A stretch of DNA of 34,665 bases from Bacteroidia bacterium (lineage in GTDB: Bacteria; Bacteroidota; Bacteroidia; Bacteroidales; Azobacteroidaceae). This document shows positions 25,051 to 32,722 of the stretch, piece by piece (position 1 is the stretch's first letter; each line of letters begins with the position of its first letter). The stretch is from NCBI GenBank assembly GCA_025996865.1, contig BNTV01000047.1:1-34665 (forward strand). The letters are read 5' to 3'. The notes under the pieces are model-generated. The model had not been told where the DNA came from and did not search any database. It saw nothing but the letters and a program-made list of their open reading frames with translations. Made by a program: the position numbers and the translations under genes.

Positions 25051-25482
25051 ATGGAACCAAAAAATTCAATCAAAATTTTTGACAACAAAAAAGTTCGCTC
25101 AGTGTGGGACAGCGAACAAGAAAAGTGGTACATCTCTATTGTAGATGTCATCGAAGTATTGACGGACAGCGCCAATCCGCATCGCTATTGGAGTGATTTG
25201 AAAATTAAATTGGAAAAAGAAGGAAGTCAGTTGTACGATTGTATCGTACAACTGAAAATGCAATCTTCTGATGGAAAATTTTACAAGACGGATGCAGCTG
25301 ATACAGAGCAACTTTTCCGCCTGATCCAATCCATCCCGTCGCCCAAAGCCGAACCTTTCAAGCAGTGGTTGGCCCAAATCGCCCGTGAACGCTCGGAAGA
25401 AATCGACGACCCCGAACAAGGTATAGACCGAGTGTTGGACAATGCCAAAACGATTCAAACATTAGAAAATAGCAATGAATGA
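25051..25482 (+). CDS. Short Bro-N domain protein
   Basis: A 143-aa protein consisting of a BRO family N-terminal (Bro-N, phage antirepressor-like DNA-binding) domain. It begins IKIFDNKKVRSVWD and continues with WYISIVDVIEVLTDS, the typical SPKAEPFKQWLA and IARERSEEIDDPEQGIDR. In longer relatives the chain goes on for another 100 or so residues after this point; here it ends soon after (VLDNAKTIQTLENSNE), so the gene seems shortened at its 3' end. The ATG at 25051 is chosen; an upstream TTG at 25030 would overlap SpoIID. It lies 3 bp before the dehydrogenase gene, where AGCAATGAAT is repeated. Bro-N genes commonly travel as accessory genes; it does not fit the pathway around it. Confidence 0.8.
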   Translation: MEPKNSIKIFDNKKVRSVWDSEQEKWYISIVDVIEVLTDSANPHRYWSDLKIKLEKEGSQLYDCIVQLKMQSSDGKFYKTDAADTEQLFRLIQSIPSPKAEPFKQWLAQIARERSEEIDDPEQGIDRVLDNAKTIQTLENSNE

Positions 25483-25485
25483 GCA

Positions 25486-28284
25486 ATGAATTCAGATAAA
25501 TTCCTAACCGAAATATCCCGCTTCATCCCCCGCAAACGGATTTACACGGACGAATTGCGCCGCCTGGCCTGGGGCGCGGACGCCGGCTTTTACCGCCTGA
25601 TTCCGCAAATCGTGATTCGTTCGGAAAACGAAGAAGAAGTATCGCGTTTACTGTCCATTGCCGACCGCCTGAATGTGCCTGTTACTTTTCGGGCAGCCGG
25701 AACCAGCCTGTCGGGACAAGCCATTAGCGATTCGGTCTTGATTGTCGCCGGGAAAAACTGGGAAAAATATACGATTGCTCCCGATACTCAATCCATTACC
25801 TTACAACCGGGGATTATCGGCGAACGAGTCAATGAAATCCTGAAACCCTACGGTCGCAAATTTCCGCCCGATCCGGCTTCGGTGAAAAGCGCCATGGTCG
25901 GCGGCATTATCATGAATAATGCTTCGGGTATGAATTGCGGTACACATGCCAATAGTGATAAAATCCTGTTGGCGGCACGGATTGTTTTCGCCGATGGCGC
26001 CGTATTGGATACCGCCGACCCGGAAAGCCGGAAATTATTCGTTCATGAAAAGCCTGCATTTATCAAGGAAATAGAAAACCTTCGCGACCGGGTGAATAAT
26101 AGTCCGGAATTGGTAGAACGTATTCGCCGGAAATATTCCATCAAAAACGTAATGGGATTGAATATCGTGCCGTTCGTCGAATATCACGATCCTTTCGATA
26201 TTTTACTTCATCTATTGGTTGGTTCGGAAGGAACTTTAGCGTTTATTTCGGAAGTAACGATGCAGACCGGATATGATTTTCCGCACAAAGCCAGCGCCAT
26301 GCTCTATTTCAGCGACATCAAAGAAGCTTGCCGGGCGGTGGTGGCAATGAAAAAACTGAAAAATGCTGAAGGTGATTGGATTGTGAAAGGCGCCGAACTG
26401 CTGGATTGGAAATCGTTGAAATCCGTCAATGACTCTACCGGTGAAGGTCTGACTGCCGTTTTGACGGAAACCATGGTGTCTTCCAAAAAAGAATTGGAAC
26501 AAAATATCGCTCAAATTACAGAAGCGTTACAAGCTTTTAAGACCTATATTCCTGTACATTTTACCGATGAAATCAGCGAATATTCCAAGTATTGGGCGAT
26601 ACGCTCCGGTATTTTCCCGTCCGTTGGCGGAACACGCAAACTTGGAACGACGACGCTGATTGAAGACGTAGCTTTCCATATTGAAGATTTGCCGGAAGCC
26701 ACTGCCGGTTTGCAGGAATTGTTAGTCAAACACGGCTACGACGACGCTTGTATCTATGGTCATGCTTTGGAAGGAAATTATCATTTCATTATCAATCAAT
26801 CGTTTGATACGCCGGAAGAAATCGCCCGCTACGAAGCCCTGATGAACGAGGTAGTACATTTGGTCGTGGATAAATACGATGGCTCGCTAAAAGCAGAACA
26901 CGGTACGGGACGGAATATGGCGTCTTTCGTTGAATACGAGTGGGGTAGAGAAGCCTTCGAAATTATGAAGGCCGTCAAAAAACTATTCGATCCTAAAGGT
27001 TTATTGAATCCGGGCGTAATTTTCAACGAAGATCCACGCGGTCATCTTCAGAATTTCAAACCGCTGCCGTTGACCAATCCAAAAGTCGATAAATGTATCG
27101 AATGTGGATTTTGCGAAGTCAACTGTTTGACTTGCGGATTTACGCTTTCGTCGCGGCAACGCATTGTCTTGCAACGGGAAATCACTCGTCTAAAAGCTTC
27201 CGGTGAAAATCCCGAACGTTTACACAAATTACAAAAACAATACCGTTACCTCGGCAACCAAACTTGCGCCGGCGACGGACTTTGTTCGATGTCCTGTCCA
27301 ATGGGTATCAATACCGGCGATTTGACGCACGATATTCGTCAGGCGGAACTTCCCGAAGGGAGCGCCGGATATGCCGTCGGCAAATGGACAGCCAAACATT
27401 TTTCGACCGTCAAAAACATTTTGCGTCCGGCGCTTACCATAGCGAACGCTGCTCATACGGTAACCGGAACAAAAATGATGACGTTCCTGGCAAAGACAGC
27501 ACACAACATTTTGCATTTGCCGCTTTGGACACCTGCGATGCCGAAAAGCTACCATCGTGCACCGTGTACCGTGTACCGTGCACTTTCGAAAGTCGTCTAT
27601 TTTCCGTCTTGCATCAACCAAACCATGGGTTTACCGAAAAATTCGCCGGAAAAGCAAGCTTTGGTAAACGAAATGATCGCTTTATTGCAAAAAGCCGGTT
27701 ACGAAGTCGTTTTCCCGAAAAACATGGACAATCTCTGTTGCGGAACGATATGGGAAAGCAAAGGAATGCCGGATATCGCCGACCGGAAATCAACCGAATT
27801 GGAAGCGGCTTTGTACGAAGCGAGCGAAAAAGGAAAATATCCGGTCTTGTGTGACCAAAGTCCCTGCCTGTACCGGATGCGACACACAATTCAAAAAATG
27901 AAACTCTACGAACCTGTGGAATTTATCATGACTTTTCTGCTTGATAAATTGCAATTTGTACAGACCGACGCGCCGGTAGCGGTTCACATCACTTGTTCCA
28001 TGCGGAAAATGGGCTTGGGTGAACGGATTATCGACTTGGCCAAACGCTGTTCGTCGAACGTATTGGTACCGGAAGAAGTCGGTTGCTGCGGTTTTGCAGG
28101 TGACAAAGGATTTACTCATCCGGAAGTGAATGCTTACGCTTTGCGCAAATTACAGCCGCAAATCGAAAAAGCCGGTGTCGTCAAAGCTTATTCCAATAGC
28201 CGGACTTGTGAAATCGGTTTGACTACTAATTCAGGAATATCTTATCAATCAATTGTTTATTTAGTAAATCAATGTACGAAATAA
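25486..28284 (+). CDS. FAD-binding and iron-sulfur oxidoreductase, D-lactate dehydrogenase type (GlcD-GlpC fusion)
   Basis: A 932-aa cytoplasmic or membrane-associated enzyme that fuses a GlcD-like flavoprotein to a GlpC-like electron-transfer part. The N-terminal FAD-binding domain shows FRAAGTSLSGQAI and GGIIMNNASGMNCG; the FAD-oxidase C domain shows LKAEHGTGRNMASF. Then come two ferredoxin-like clusters (CIECGFCEVNC at about 532 and CAGDGLCSMSCPMG at about 599) and two cysteine-rich CCG domains (FPSCINQ with NLCCGTIWESKG; HITCSMRKMG with VGCCGFAGDKG). This order is typical of bacterial D-lactate dehydrogenases that feed the quinone pool. D-lactate is what is released when the lactyl ether of MurNAc is cut, so the placement beside muramidase and kinase genes makes sense. 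A heptamer repeat lies inside it at 27556-27583. The acetyltransferase gene starts 1 bp later. Confidence 0.85.
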   Translation: MNSDKFLTEISRFIPRKRIYTDELRRLAWGADAGFYRLIPQIVIRSENEEEVSRLLSIADRLNVPVTFRAAGTSLSGQAISDSVLIVAGKNWEKYTIAPDTQSITLQPGIIGERVNEILKPYGRKFPPDPASVKSAMVGGIIMNNASGMNCGTHANSDKILLAARIVFADGAVLDTADPESRKLFVHEKPAFIKEIENLRDRVNNSPELVERIRRKYSIKNVMGLNIVPFVEYHDPFDILLHLLVGSEGTLAFISEVTMQTGYDFPHKASAMLYFSDIKEACRAVVAMKKLKNAEGDWIVKGAELLDWKSLKSVNDSTGEGLTAVLTETMVSSKKELEQNIAQITEALQAFKTYIPVHFTDEISEYSKYWAIRSGIFPSVGGTRKLGTTTLIEDVAFHIEDLPEATAGLQELLVKHGYDDACIYGHALEGNYHFIINQSFDTPEEIARYEALMNEVVHLVVDKYDGSLKAEHGTGRNMASFVEYEWGREAFEIMKAVKKLFDPKGLLNPGVIFNEDPRGHLQNFKPLPLTNPKVDKCIECGFCEVNCLTCGFTLSSRQRIVLQREITRLKASGENPERLHKLQKQYRYLGNQTCAGDGLCSMSCPMGINTGDLTHDIRQAELPEGSAGYAVGKWTAKHFSTVKNILRPALTIANAAHTVTGTKMMTFLAKTAHNILHLPLWTPAMPKSYHRAPCTVYRALSKVVYFPSCINQTMGLPKNSPEKQALVNEMIALLQKAGYEVVFPKNMDNLCCGTIWESKGMPDIADRKSTELEAALYEASEKGKYPVLCDQSPCLYRMRHTIQKMKLYEPVEFIMTFLLDKLQFVQTDAPVAVHITCSMRKMGLGERIIDLAKRCSSNVLVPEEVGCCGFAGDKGFTHPEVNAYALRKLQPQIEKAGVVKAYSNSRTCEIGLTTNSGISYQSIVYLVNQCTK
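27556..27583 (+). repeat. Four tandem CGTGYAC heptamers inside the dehydrogenase gene
   Basis: CGTGCAC, CGTGTAC, CGTGTAC and CGTGCAC follow each other without gaps in the linker between the iron-sulfur and CCG domains (protein HRAPCTVYRAL). The unit length is not a multiple of three, so gain or loss of one unit would shift the frame. Confidence 0.85.
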
Positions 28285-28285
28285 A

Positions 28286-29446
28286 ATGAAGACAACTACA
28301 CAACGTTTACTCGCTCTCGATATTCTTCGGGGCATCACGATCGCCGGAATGATTATGGTAAACAATCCGGGCAGTTGGGGAAGTATTTACGCTCCGCTGG
28401 CACATGCATCATGGAACGGCTTGACGCCAACCGATTTGGTTTTCCCTTTTTTCATGTTTATCATGGGAATTTCCACCTATATTTCATTGAAAAAATACAA
28501 TTTTGAATGGAGTAATGCTACGGCTTGGAAAATCATTAAACGGACGGTGGTCATTTTCGCCATCGGCTTGGGAATTGCTTGGTTTTCGCTGTTTTTCCGC
28601 ACGTGGAATTCGCTTGCCGGCGAGGAAATTTCGTTTTGGTCGCGGTTGGGACAGTCGGCTTGGACGTTCGACCGTATCCGGATTTTGGGTGTTATGCAAC
28701 GTTTGGCGCTCAGCTACGGCGCAGTCGCTTTGGTTGCTATTTTGATGAAACACAAATATATACCTTATTTGATTTCCGGTTTATTAGTGGGCTATTTATT
28801 TATTTTGTTGTTCGGAAACGGTTTTGAATACAACGAAAGTAATATTCTTTCGATTGTGGACCGCGCCGTTTTGGGAGTCAACCATATTTATAAAGATAAG
28901 GGAATCGAACCGGAAGGATTGTTGAGTACGATTCCCGCGATTGCCCATGTTTTGATTGGTTTTTGCTGTGGAAAACTGTTGATGGAAGTCAAAGATATTA
29001 ACGAAAAAATACAGCGTTTGTTCCTGATTGGTACGATATTGACTTTTTCGGGCTTTTTATTGAGTTACGGCTGCCCGATCAATAAAAAAATCTGGTCTCC
29101 GACTTTTGTTTTAACCACTTGCGGATTGGCTTCCAGCTTTCTGGCTTTGTTGATATGGATTATCGACGTCAAGGATAAAAAAGCATGGAGCCGGTTTTTT
29201 GAATCTTTCGGCATCAATCCTTTGTTTATGTACGTTACAGGGGCTGTATTCAGTATCTTATTGGGCAATATCCGGTTTGCCTACGGTGAAGGAATCATTA
29301 GTTTACAAGGGTACGTTTATGGTAAAGTATTGAAACCTTTGTTGGGCGATTACTTAGGTTCGTTGGCTTATGCCCTTTTATTTGTATCGCTCGTGTGGGC
29401 AGTAGGTTACGTTTTGTATAAAAAGAAAATATATATCAAAATATGA
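28286..29446 (+). CDS. HGSNAT-like membrane acetyltransferase (DUF5009/DUF1624 family)
   Basis: A 386-aa integral membrane protein with about ten hydrophobic segments, related to heparan-alpha-glucosaminide N-acetyltransferase. The N-terminus has LALDILRGITIAGMIMVNN, then the family signature LAHASWNGLTPTDLVFPFF with the His that corresponds to the acetyl-accepting residue of the human enzyme. Family members move an acetyl group from cytoplasmic acetyl-CoA across the membrane to an amino sugar. Here it would re-acetylate glucosamine-type sugars in the periplasm, in keeping with the deacetylase and muramidases of the locus; that substrate is inferred. It starts 1 bp after the dehydrogenase gene and overlaps the kinase gene by 4 bp (ATGA), so the three are co-transcribed. 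Confidence 0.85.
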   Translation: MKTTTQRLLALDILRGITIAGMIMVNNPGSWGSIYAPLAHASWNGLTPTDLVFPFFMFIMGISTYISLKKYNFEWSNATAWKIIKRTVVIFAIGLGIAWFSLFFRTWNSLAGEEISFWSRLGQSAWTFDRIRILGVMQRLALSYGAVALVAILMKHKYIPYLISGLLVGYLFILLFGNGFEYNESNILSIVDRAVLGVNHIYKDKGIEPEGLLSTIPAIAHVLIGFCCGKLLMEVKDINEKIQRLFLIGTILTFSGFLLSYGCPINKKIWSPTFVLTTCGLASSFLALLIWIIDVKDKKAWSRFFESFGINPLFMYVTGAVFSILLGNIRFAYGEGIISLQGYVYGKVLKPLLGDYLGSLAYALLFVSLVWAVGYVLYKKKIYIKI

Positions 29447-30276
29447 TTTTAATAGCAGATGGCGGTTCTACGAAAACCGAATGGTGCGTAGCGGAAAATG
29501 GAAAACAAGTGCAACGCATCCTCACCAAAGGAATGAATCCCTACTTCCAGTCGGAAGAAGAAATTAGCGGTGAAATTCAGTCAGCTTTAGTGCCGGAGTT
29601 GAAAACGGCGACATTCGACGCGGTGTATTTTTATGGCGCCGGATGTTTACCCGAAAAAATCCCGATGATGCAACGGGCGATCGGCAAGTATCTCGATTTG
29701 AAAACAATAGTGGTCAATTCCGATATTTTGGCGGCGGCTCACGGCTTAAGCGGACGGAATCCGGGGATTGTTTGTATTCTCGGCACCGGTTCCAATTCCT
29801 GTTATTATGACGGAGAAAAAGTGGTGAGCAATGTATCGCCCTTGGGATTTATTCTGGGCGATGAGGGTAGCGGCGCCGTTCTCGGTAAATTATTAGTCGG
29901 CGATCTTTTGAAAAATCAATTACCGGCCGGATTGAAAGAAAAATTCCTGCAGCAATTCGATTTGACGCCCGGTATGATTATCGAGCGGGTATATCGGCAA
30001 GCTTTCCCGAATCGGTTTTTGGCAAGCCTTTCGCCTTTCTTGTTGCAAAATATTGAAGTTCCCAAAATCCGCGCCTTGGTCTTGAATGCGTTTAAGGCTT
30101 TCCTCGATAGAAATGTAAAACAGTATGATTATCAACACAATAAAGTGCATTTTGTGGGGTCGGTGGCTTATTATTACAGAGAAATACTGGAAGAAGCGAT
30201 TTGTGATTGCGGGATGCAATTGGGGAATGTTAGGCAGGCTCCGATGGAGGGGTTGGTTTTGTATCATGCTTTGTGA
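29443..30276 (+). CDS. BadF/BadG-type amino-sugar kinase (GlcNAc/MurNAc kinase-like)
   Basis: A 277-aa cytoplasmic kinase of the ASKHA superfamily, BadF/BadG/BcrA subfamily, which includes N-acetylglucosamine and N-acetylmuramic acid kinases. Motifs are the phosphate-1 loop ADGGSTKTEW at the very N-terminus, NSDILAAAHGL, the phosphate-2 loop CILGTGSNSC, GFILGDEGSGAVLGK and the adenosine-site VGSVAYYY near the end. Phosphorylation of the free amino sugar traps it inside the cell and readies it for etherase or deacetylase steps; no MurQ-like etherase gene is visible in the window. It overlaps the acetyltransferase gene by 4 bp and is the last gene of this operon. The choice between GlcNAc and MurNAc as substrate cannot be made from sequence. 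Confidence 0.85.
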   Translation: MILIADGGSTKTEWCVAENGKQVQRILTKGMNPYFQSEEEISGEIQSALVPELKTATFDAVYFYGAGCLPEKIPMMQRAIGKYLDLKTIVVNSDILAAAHGLSGRNPGIVCILGTGSNSCYYDGEKVVSNVSPLGFILGDEGSGAVLGKLLVGDLLKNQLPAGLKEKFLQQFDLTPGMIIERVYRQAFPNRFLASLSPFLLQNIEVPKIRALVLNAFKAFLDRNVKQYDYQHNKVHFVGSVAYYYREILEEAICDCGMQLGNVRQAPMEGLVLYHAL

Positions 30277-30639
30277 TGATGGATTGAAAAAATATGTAAA
30301 GTAATGTTTTTTATTATACCTTTCCTCTGAAAAACTTTTGATTTTTTATTTTACACGCATGGAATTTCTGATTTTTATGTAAATTTGATACTTAATCCAC
30401 ATTGCAGCCGCAAAGTCAACAAAAGTTAAAAGAGAAGGGTAAAAGTGTTAAAAATGAGGTAAATCCGAATCTTGTCTTCCATGAATTTATATCAGTCAAA
30501 TAATTCATGGGACAAAGATACAAATTTTCCATTCAAATCCCACTTCCGGCAAACTTTTCACAATCTCTGTTATTAGGGTTCTAAAATACAATTTTTATGT
30601 TTTCGAGAATAACTTTTTCCGGAAAATTTCAGCAAAAAA
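30277..30639. other. Intergenic stretch between convergent genes, no gene seen
   Basis: An AT-rich gap between the kinase gene and the convergent secreted-protein gene. I see no coding frame, tRNA or strong terminator; the only structure is the inverted repeat listed at 30479-30510. Confidence 0.6.
30479..30510. repeat. Perfect 9-bp inverted repeat
   Basis: CCATGAATT (30479-30487) and AATTCATGG (30502-30510) are separated by 14 bases. There is no adjacent T-run on either strand. It could be a two-way terminator stem, a protein-binding site or a remnant; next to it, TATCTTTG on the minus strand (30520-30513) resembles a -7 box. Confidence 0.5.
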
Positions 30640-31827
30640 TTAACCATCAATTGTTTCATCTTGTTTTTCATTTATCAGTTTCCAAACTTCTTTGTTGAAG
30701 TTTTTCTCGTTAATGCCCGTAACTTTTTCCAATATACCGAAAAAATGCTCTTTGTCTTTTGCACCGGCTTTCCCGCTCGCCAACAATTCCATTACTGCCG
30801 AAAATCCTTGTTCTTTCTCCACTTTCCGGCATATCAAGGCGTTAATAACCTGCGAAACGGTCATGTCCTTTTCTTTCGTCCCCAGATTGTAATTCTCCAA
30901 ATAGAGTTTTAACCAATCCGTTGTTTTGTCGCCGGCCAATTTCGCTTTGAAGATTTTTTGAATTTCTTCCCAACTGATTCCCCAGCTTCCGCCATGTATG
31001 TAAGCGCAGCCGCATACCATTACATTATTCCGTTTATCTGCGGGAATTACCATGTTAACTCGTGAATGAAATAAGTCGTGCGGATCGAAATTTTCGAATG
31101 TCGCATTGTCATAGCCGGCTAAAATCAATGCCTTATCATCAAACACAATGGTTAAAGAATTTTTTAAATATCCGGTGTAATCCAATTTATAATCAATACC
31201 CAACAATTTTTGCAGTTCATGGAAATTTCCACAACAATAATATTCTGTTGTTTTAACAGGCGACTTTAATTTTCCGTCAAATACAGCAACATATTTTGAA
31301 TACGATTCGGCTTGCTCCCGATTCAGCTGTTTCGGATAGTGGAAAATACAATTTCCGATTGTTGCGCTTTCCCAATCCTTTGTGTTTCGTAAAAGTGGAG
31401 AAGAATACAAAAACGTTCCATCGACTTTAGTTGCCATGATTTCGAACGAAGCCCTTAAGTACGATGTGTTTTCCCTTACGCCCATATAAGAAAGTTGTAT
31501 CAAATATTGTTCATCATTCATTTTCATTACATTCGTCAGATATGGTTTAAAGAAATTATTGTCTTTTTGTGTTTTGGTTATATCCTTAAACTCATCCAGA
31601 AGAATATAAGTTTCTATTTTTTCGGACGGCAATACCCGCTGATTGTCTTCGTTGGATTGCTGAGCCGCTATCAGAAAATCATTCAATGTCGAAATGAGTA
31701 TTGCGCTCTCAACACTGTCCTTAGGAAGTCTGACTTCGGAATTAACAATTAAATATGCCGCTTGTGCATTTACTGATACTGCTGCTGCTAATAATACAGC
31801 CATTATTACTATACTTTTGATTTTCAT
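30640..31827 (-). CDS. Secreted protein of unknown function
   Basis: A 395-aa protein with a clear Sec signal peptide (MKIKSIVIMAVLLAAAVSVNAQA). I do not recognise the family with certainty. The mature part is soluble and mixed alpha/beta. Notable stretches are EYYCCGNFHELQKLLGIDY, FENFDPHDLFHSRVNMVIP with two His two residues around a DLF, and CGCAYIHGGSWGISWEEI. The His-rich pattern could suggest a metal site, but no HExxH protease motif is present. The C-terminal 80 residues look helical. It stands alone on the minus strand, convergent with the kinase gene, with its own probable promoter. It is most likely periplasmic or extracellular; no pathway can be assigned. Confidence 0.8.
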   Translation of the reverse strand: MKIKSIVIMAVLLAAAVSVNAQAAYLIVNSEVRLPKDSVESAILISTLNDFLIAAQQSNEDNQRVLPSEKIETYILLDEFKDITKTQKDNNFFKPYLTNVMKMNDEQYLIQLSYMGVRENTSYLRASFEIMATKVDGTFLYSSPLLRNTKDWESATIGNCIFHYPKQLNREQAESYSKYVAVFDGKLKSPVKTTEYYCCGNFHELQKLLGIDYKLDYTGYLKNSLTIVFDDKALILAGYDNATFENFDPHDLFHSRVNMVIPADKRNNVMVCGCAYIHGGSWGISWEEIQKIFKAKLAGDKTTDWLKLYLENYNLGTKEKDMTVSQVINALICRKVEKEQGFSAVMELLASGKAGAKDKEHFFGILEKVTGINEKNFNKEVWKLINEKQDETIDG

Positions 31828-31866
31828 TCTGTTTTTTTGTTTATATTAATGTCGTTAATTAGAATG

Positions 31867-31874
31867 CAAAATTA
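31867..31874 (-). promoter_or_regulatory. Possible -7 box of the secreted-protein gene
   Basis: On the minus strand TAATTTTG (31874 to 31867) matches TAnnTTTG and lies 39 bp before the start codon at 31827. A TTG about 17 bp further upstream is only an approximate -33 box. Confidence 0.45.
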
Positions 31875-31906
31875 CACTTTTTTATAAATTACAACCCTTT
31901 TTTGCA

Positions 31907-31941
31907 CGCAGATAGCGCAGATTTAACGGATTTTCGCAGAT
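31907..31941. repeat. Three CGCAGAT copies in a non-coding gap
   Basis: CGCAGAT occurs at 31907, 31916 and 31935, with a T-run after the last. Short clusters of this kind are common between genes in Bacteroidota genomes; their role is not known. The 402-bp gap 31828-32229 holds this cluster, a promoter-like box, the AbiEi fragment and a stem-loop, but no complete gene. Confidence 0.6.
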
Positions 31942-31960
31942 TTTTTTAAAATTATTTGAT

Positions 31961-32067
31961 TAAAAGTGAAACGCTTGCTTCTTTATTTTGCGGAAAGAGC
32001 CGGCCATATTTGGCTTAAGTACATAGATACCAAACAAATAAATGTAGGAAGCGGTGTGCGCAGTTGA
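31961..32067 (+). pseudogene. AbiEi antitoxin gene fragment (C-terminal part)
   Basis: This piece aligns to 33307-33413 inside the AbiEi-like gene downstream; over the first 103 aligned bases I count 16 mismatches (about 84 percent identity). It translates to VKRLLLYFAERAGHIWLKYI followed by DTKQINVGSGVRS and a stop at 32065-32067, the AbiEi C-terminal signature without the rest of the gene. It is a remnant of a second, diverged AbiEi gene, not a recent copy. Confidence 0.85.
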
Positions 32068-32124
32068 TACTGGAAAACAACTTTAACGAGAAAATATCTG
32101 TATCTGCTTTACAGCAAGGAAAAA

Positions 32125-32153
32125 CTGAAATCCGAACGGGTTTCGGCTTTTTT
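32125..32153 (+). terminator. Stem-loop with T-run
   Basis: CTGAAATCC (32125-32133) can pair with GGGTTTCGG (32138-32146) over a GAAC loop (two G-T pairs), followed by C and a run of six T. It has the form of an intrinsic terminator on the plus strand, after the AbiEi remnant and before the gene at 32230. Confidence 0.5.
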
Positions 32154-32229
32154 ATTACCGATTGTACGGAAATTTTTAGTACTTTTATGCGCTTTAAAAC
32201 ATGAATATAAAACAAAAAATATCTATTAA

Positions 32230-32658
32230 ATGAGTTTTTTTATCAAGAAATCGGATGAAGATTTCAACCCAATCTTCAAATTGTTGGAAGAAATGGAACA
32301 ATTGAGTAAGCAGGAATTAACTCGAATTGAACCTGCAATCCGGCAGGCAATGGTTTCGGGCATTCAGGATATGGATTATTTGGAAAGAATTACCGACCCG
32401 CTTCGTGACTTACTGTTTTCCGGTGTCGGAACGGAATTATACGAAGAATACCTGAATTATGTAGAATCGTTTAATCCTCAAAGAGCCAAAGAATATCGCG
32501 ACCACGATGATGACATGAACGGCGTTTACGATGACTTGATTGAAAAGTTTCATTGCGACAAAAGTAAAATTGAACGATTTGAGGCACAACATGGATATTT
32601 CGCGGATTTCCAATCCGACCGAAAAAGATATGGAACGAATAAAACGGTATCGCCGTGA
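32230..32658 (+). CDS. Hypothetical protein, 142 aa
   Basis: I do not recognise this protein as a named family. It is soluble, acidic and mainly helical (FNPIFKLLEEMEQLSKQEL, ITDPLRDLLFSGVGTELYEE, FNPQRAKEYRDHDDDMNG). The last 20 residues (YFADFQSDRKRYGTNKTVSP) look unlike a natural C-terminus, and another frame opens in the same place at 32591, so a frameshift near the end is possible. It has no signal peptide. The gene follows a stem-loop and precedes the AbiE remnants, in the accessory part of the window. Confidence 0.65.
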   Translation: MSFFIKKSDEDFNPIFKLLEEMEQLSKQELTRIEPAIRQAMVSGIQDMDYLERITDPLRDLLFSGVGTELYEEYLNYVESFNPQRAKEYRDHDDDMNGVYDDLIEKFHCDKSKIERFEAQHGYFADFQSDRKRYGTNKTVSP

Positions 32659-32722
32659 ATATAGGCAGGTACTTGAATATTTGGGGCCTGTGGCGTGGGA
32701 GTGGGATGAAAATGAAATATAA
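32591..32722 (+). CDS. Possible small gene, 43 aa
   Basis: A short frame overlapping the end of the 142-aa gene. A GAGG lies a few bases before the ATG. The product is charged (MDISRISNPTEKDMERIKRY at the start, VAWEWDENEI at the end) and has good amino-acid balance. It may be a real small protein translated by coupling, or the displaced C-terminal part of the upstream gene after a frameshift. Confidence 0.4.
   Translation: MDISRISNPTEKDMERIKRYRREYRQVLEYLGPVAWEWDENEI

Noticed and set aside
32065..32200. Open stretch after the AbiEi fragment (about 44 codons) as a gene
   Set aside because: It has no suitable start codon, no recognisable similarity, and overlaps a terminator-like stem with T-run.
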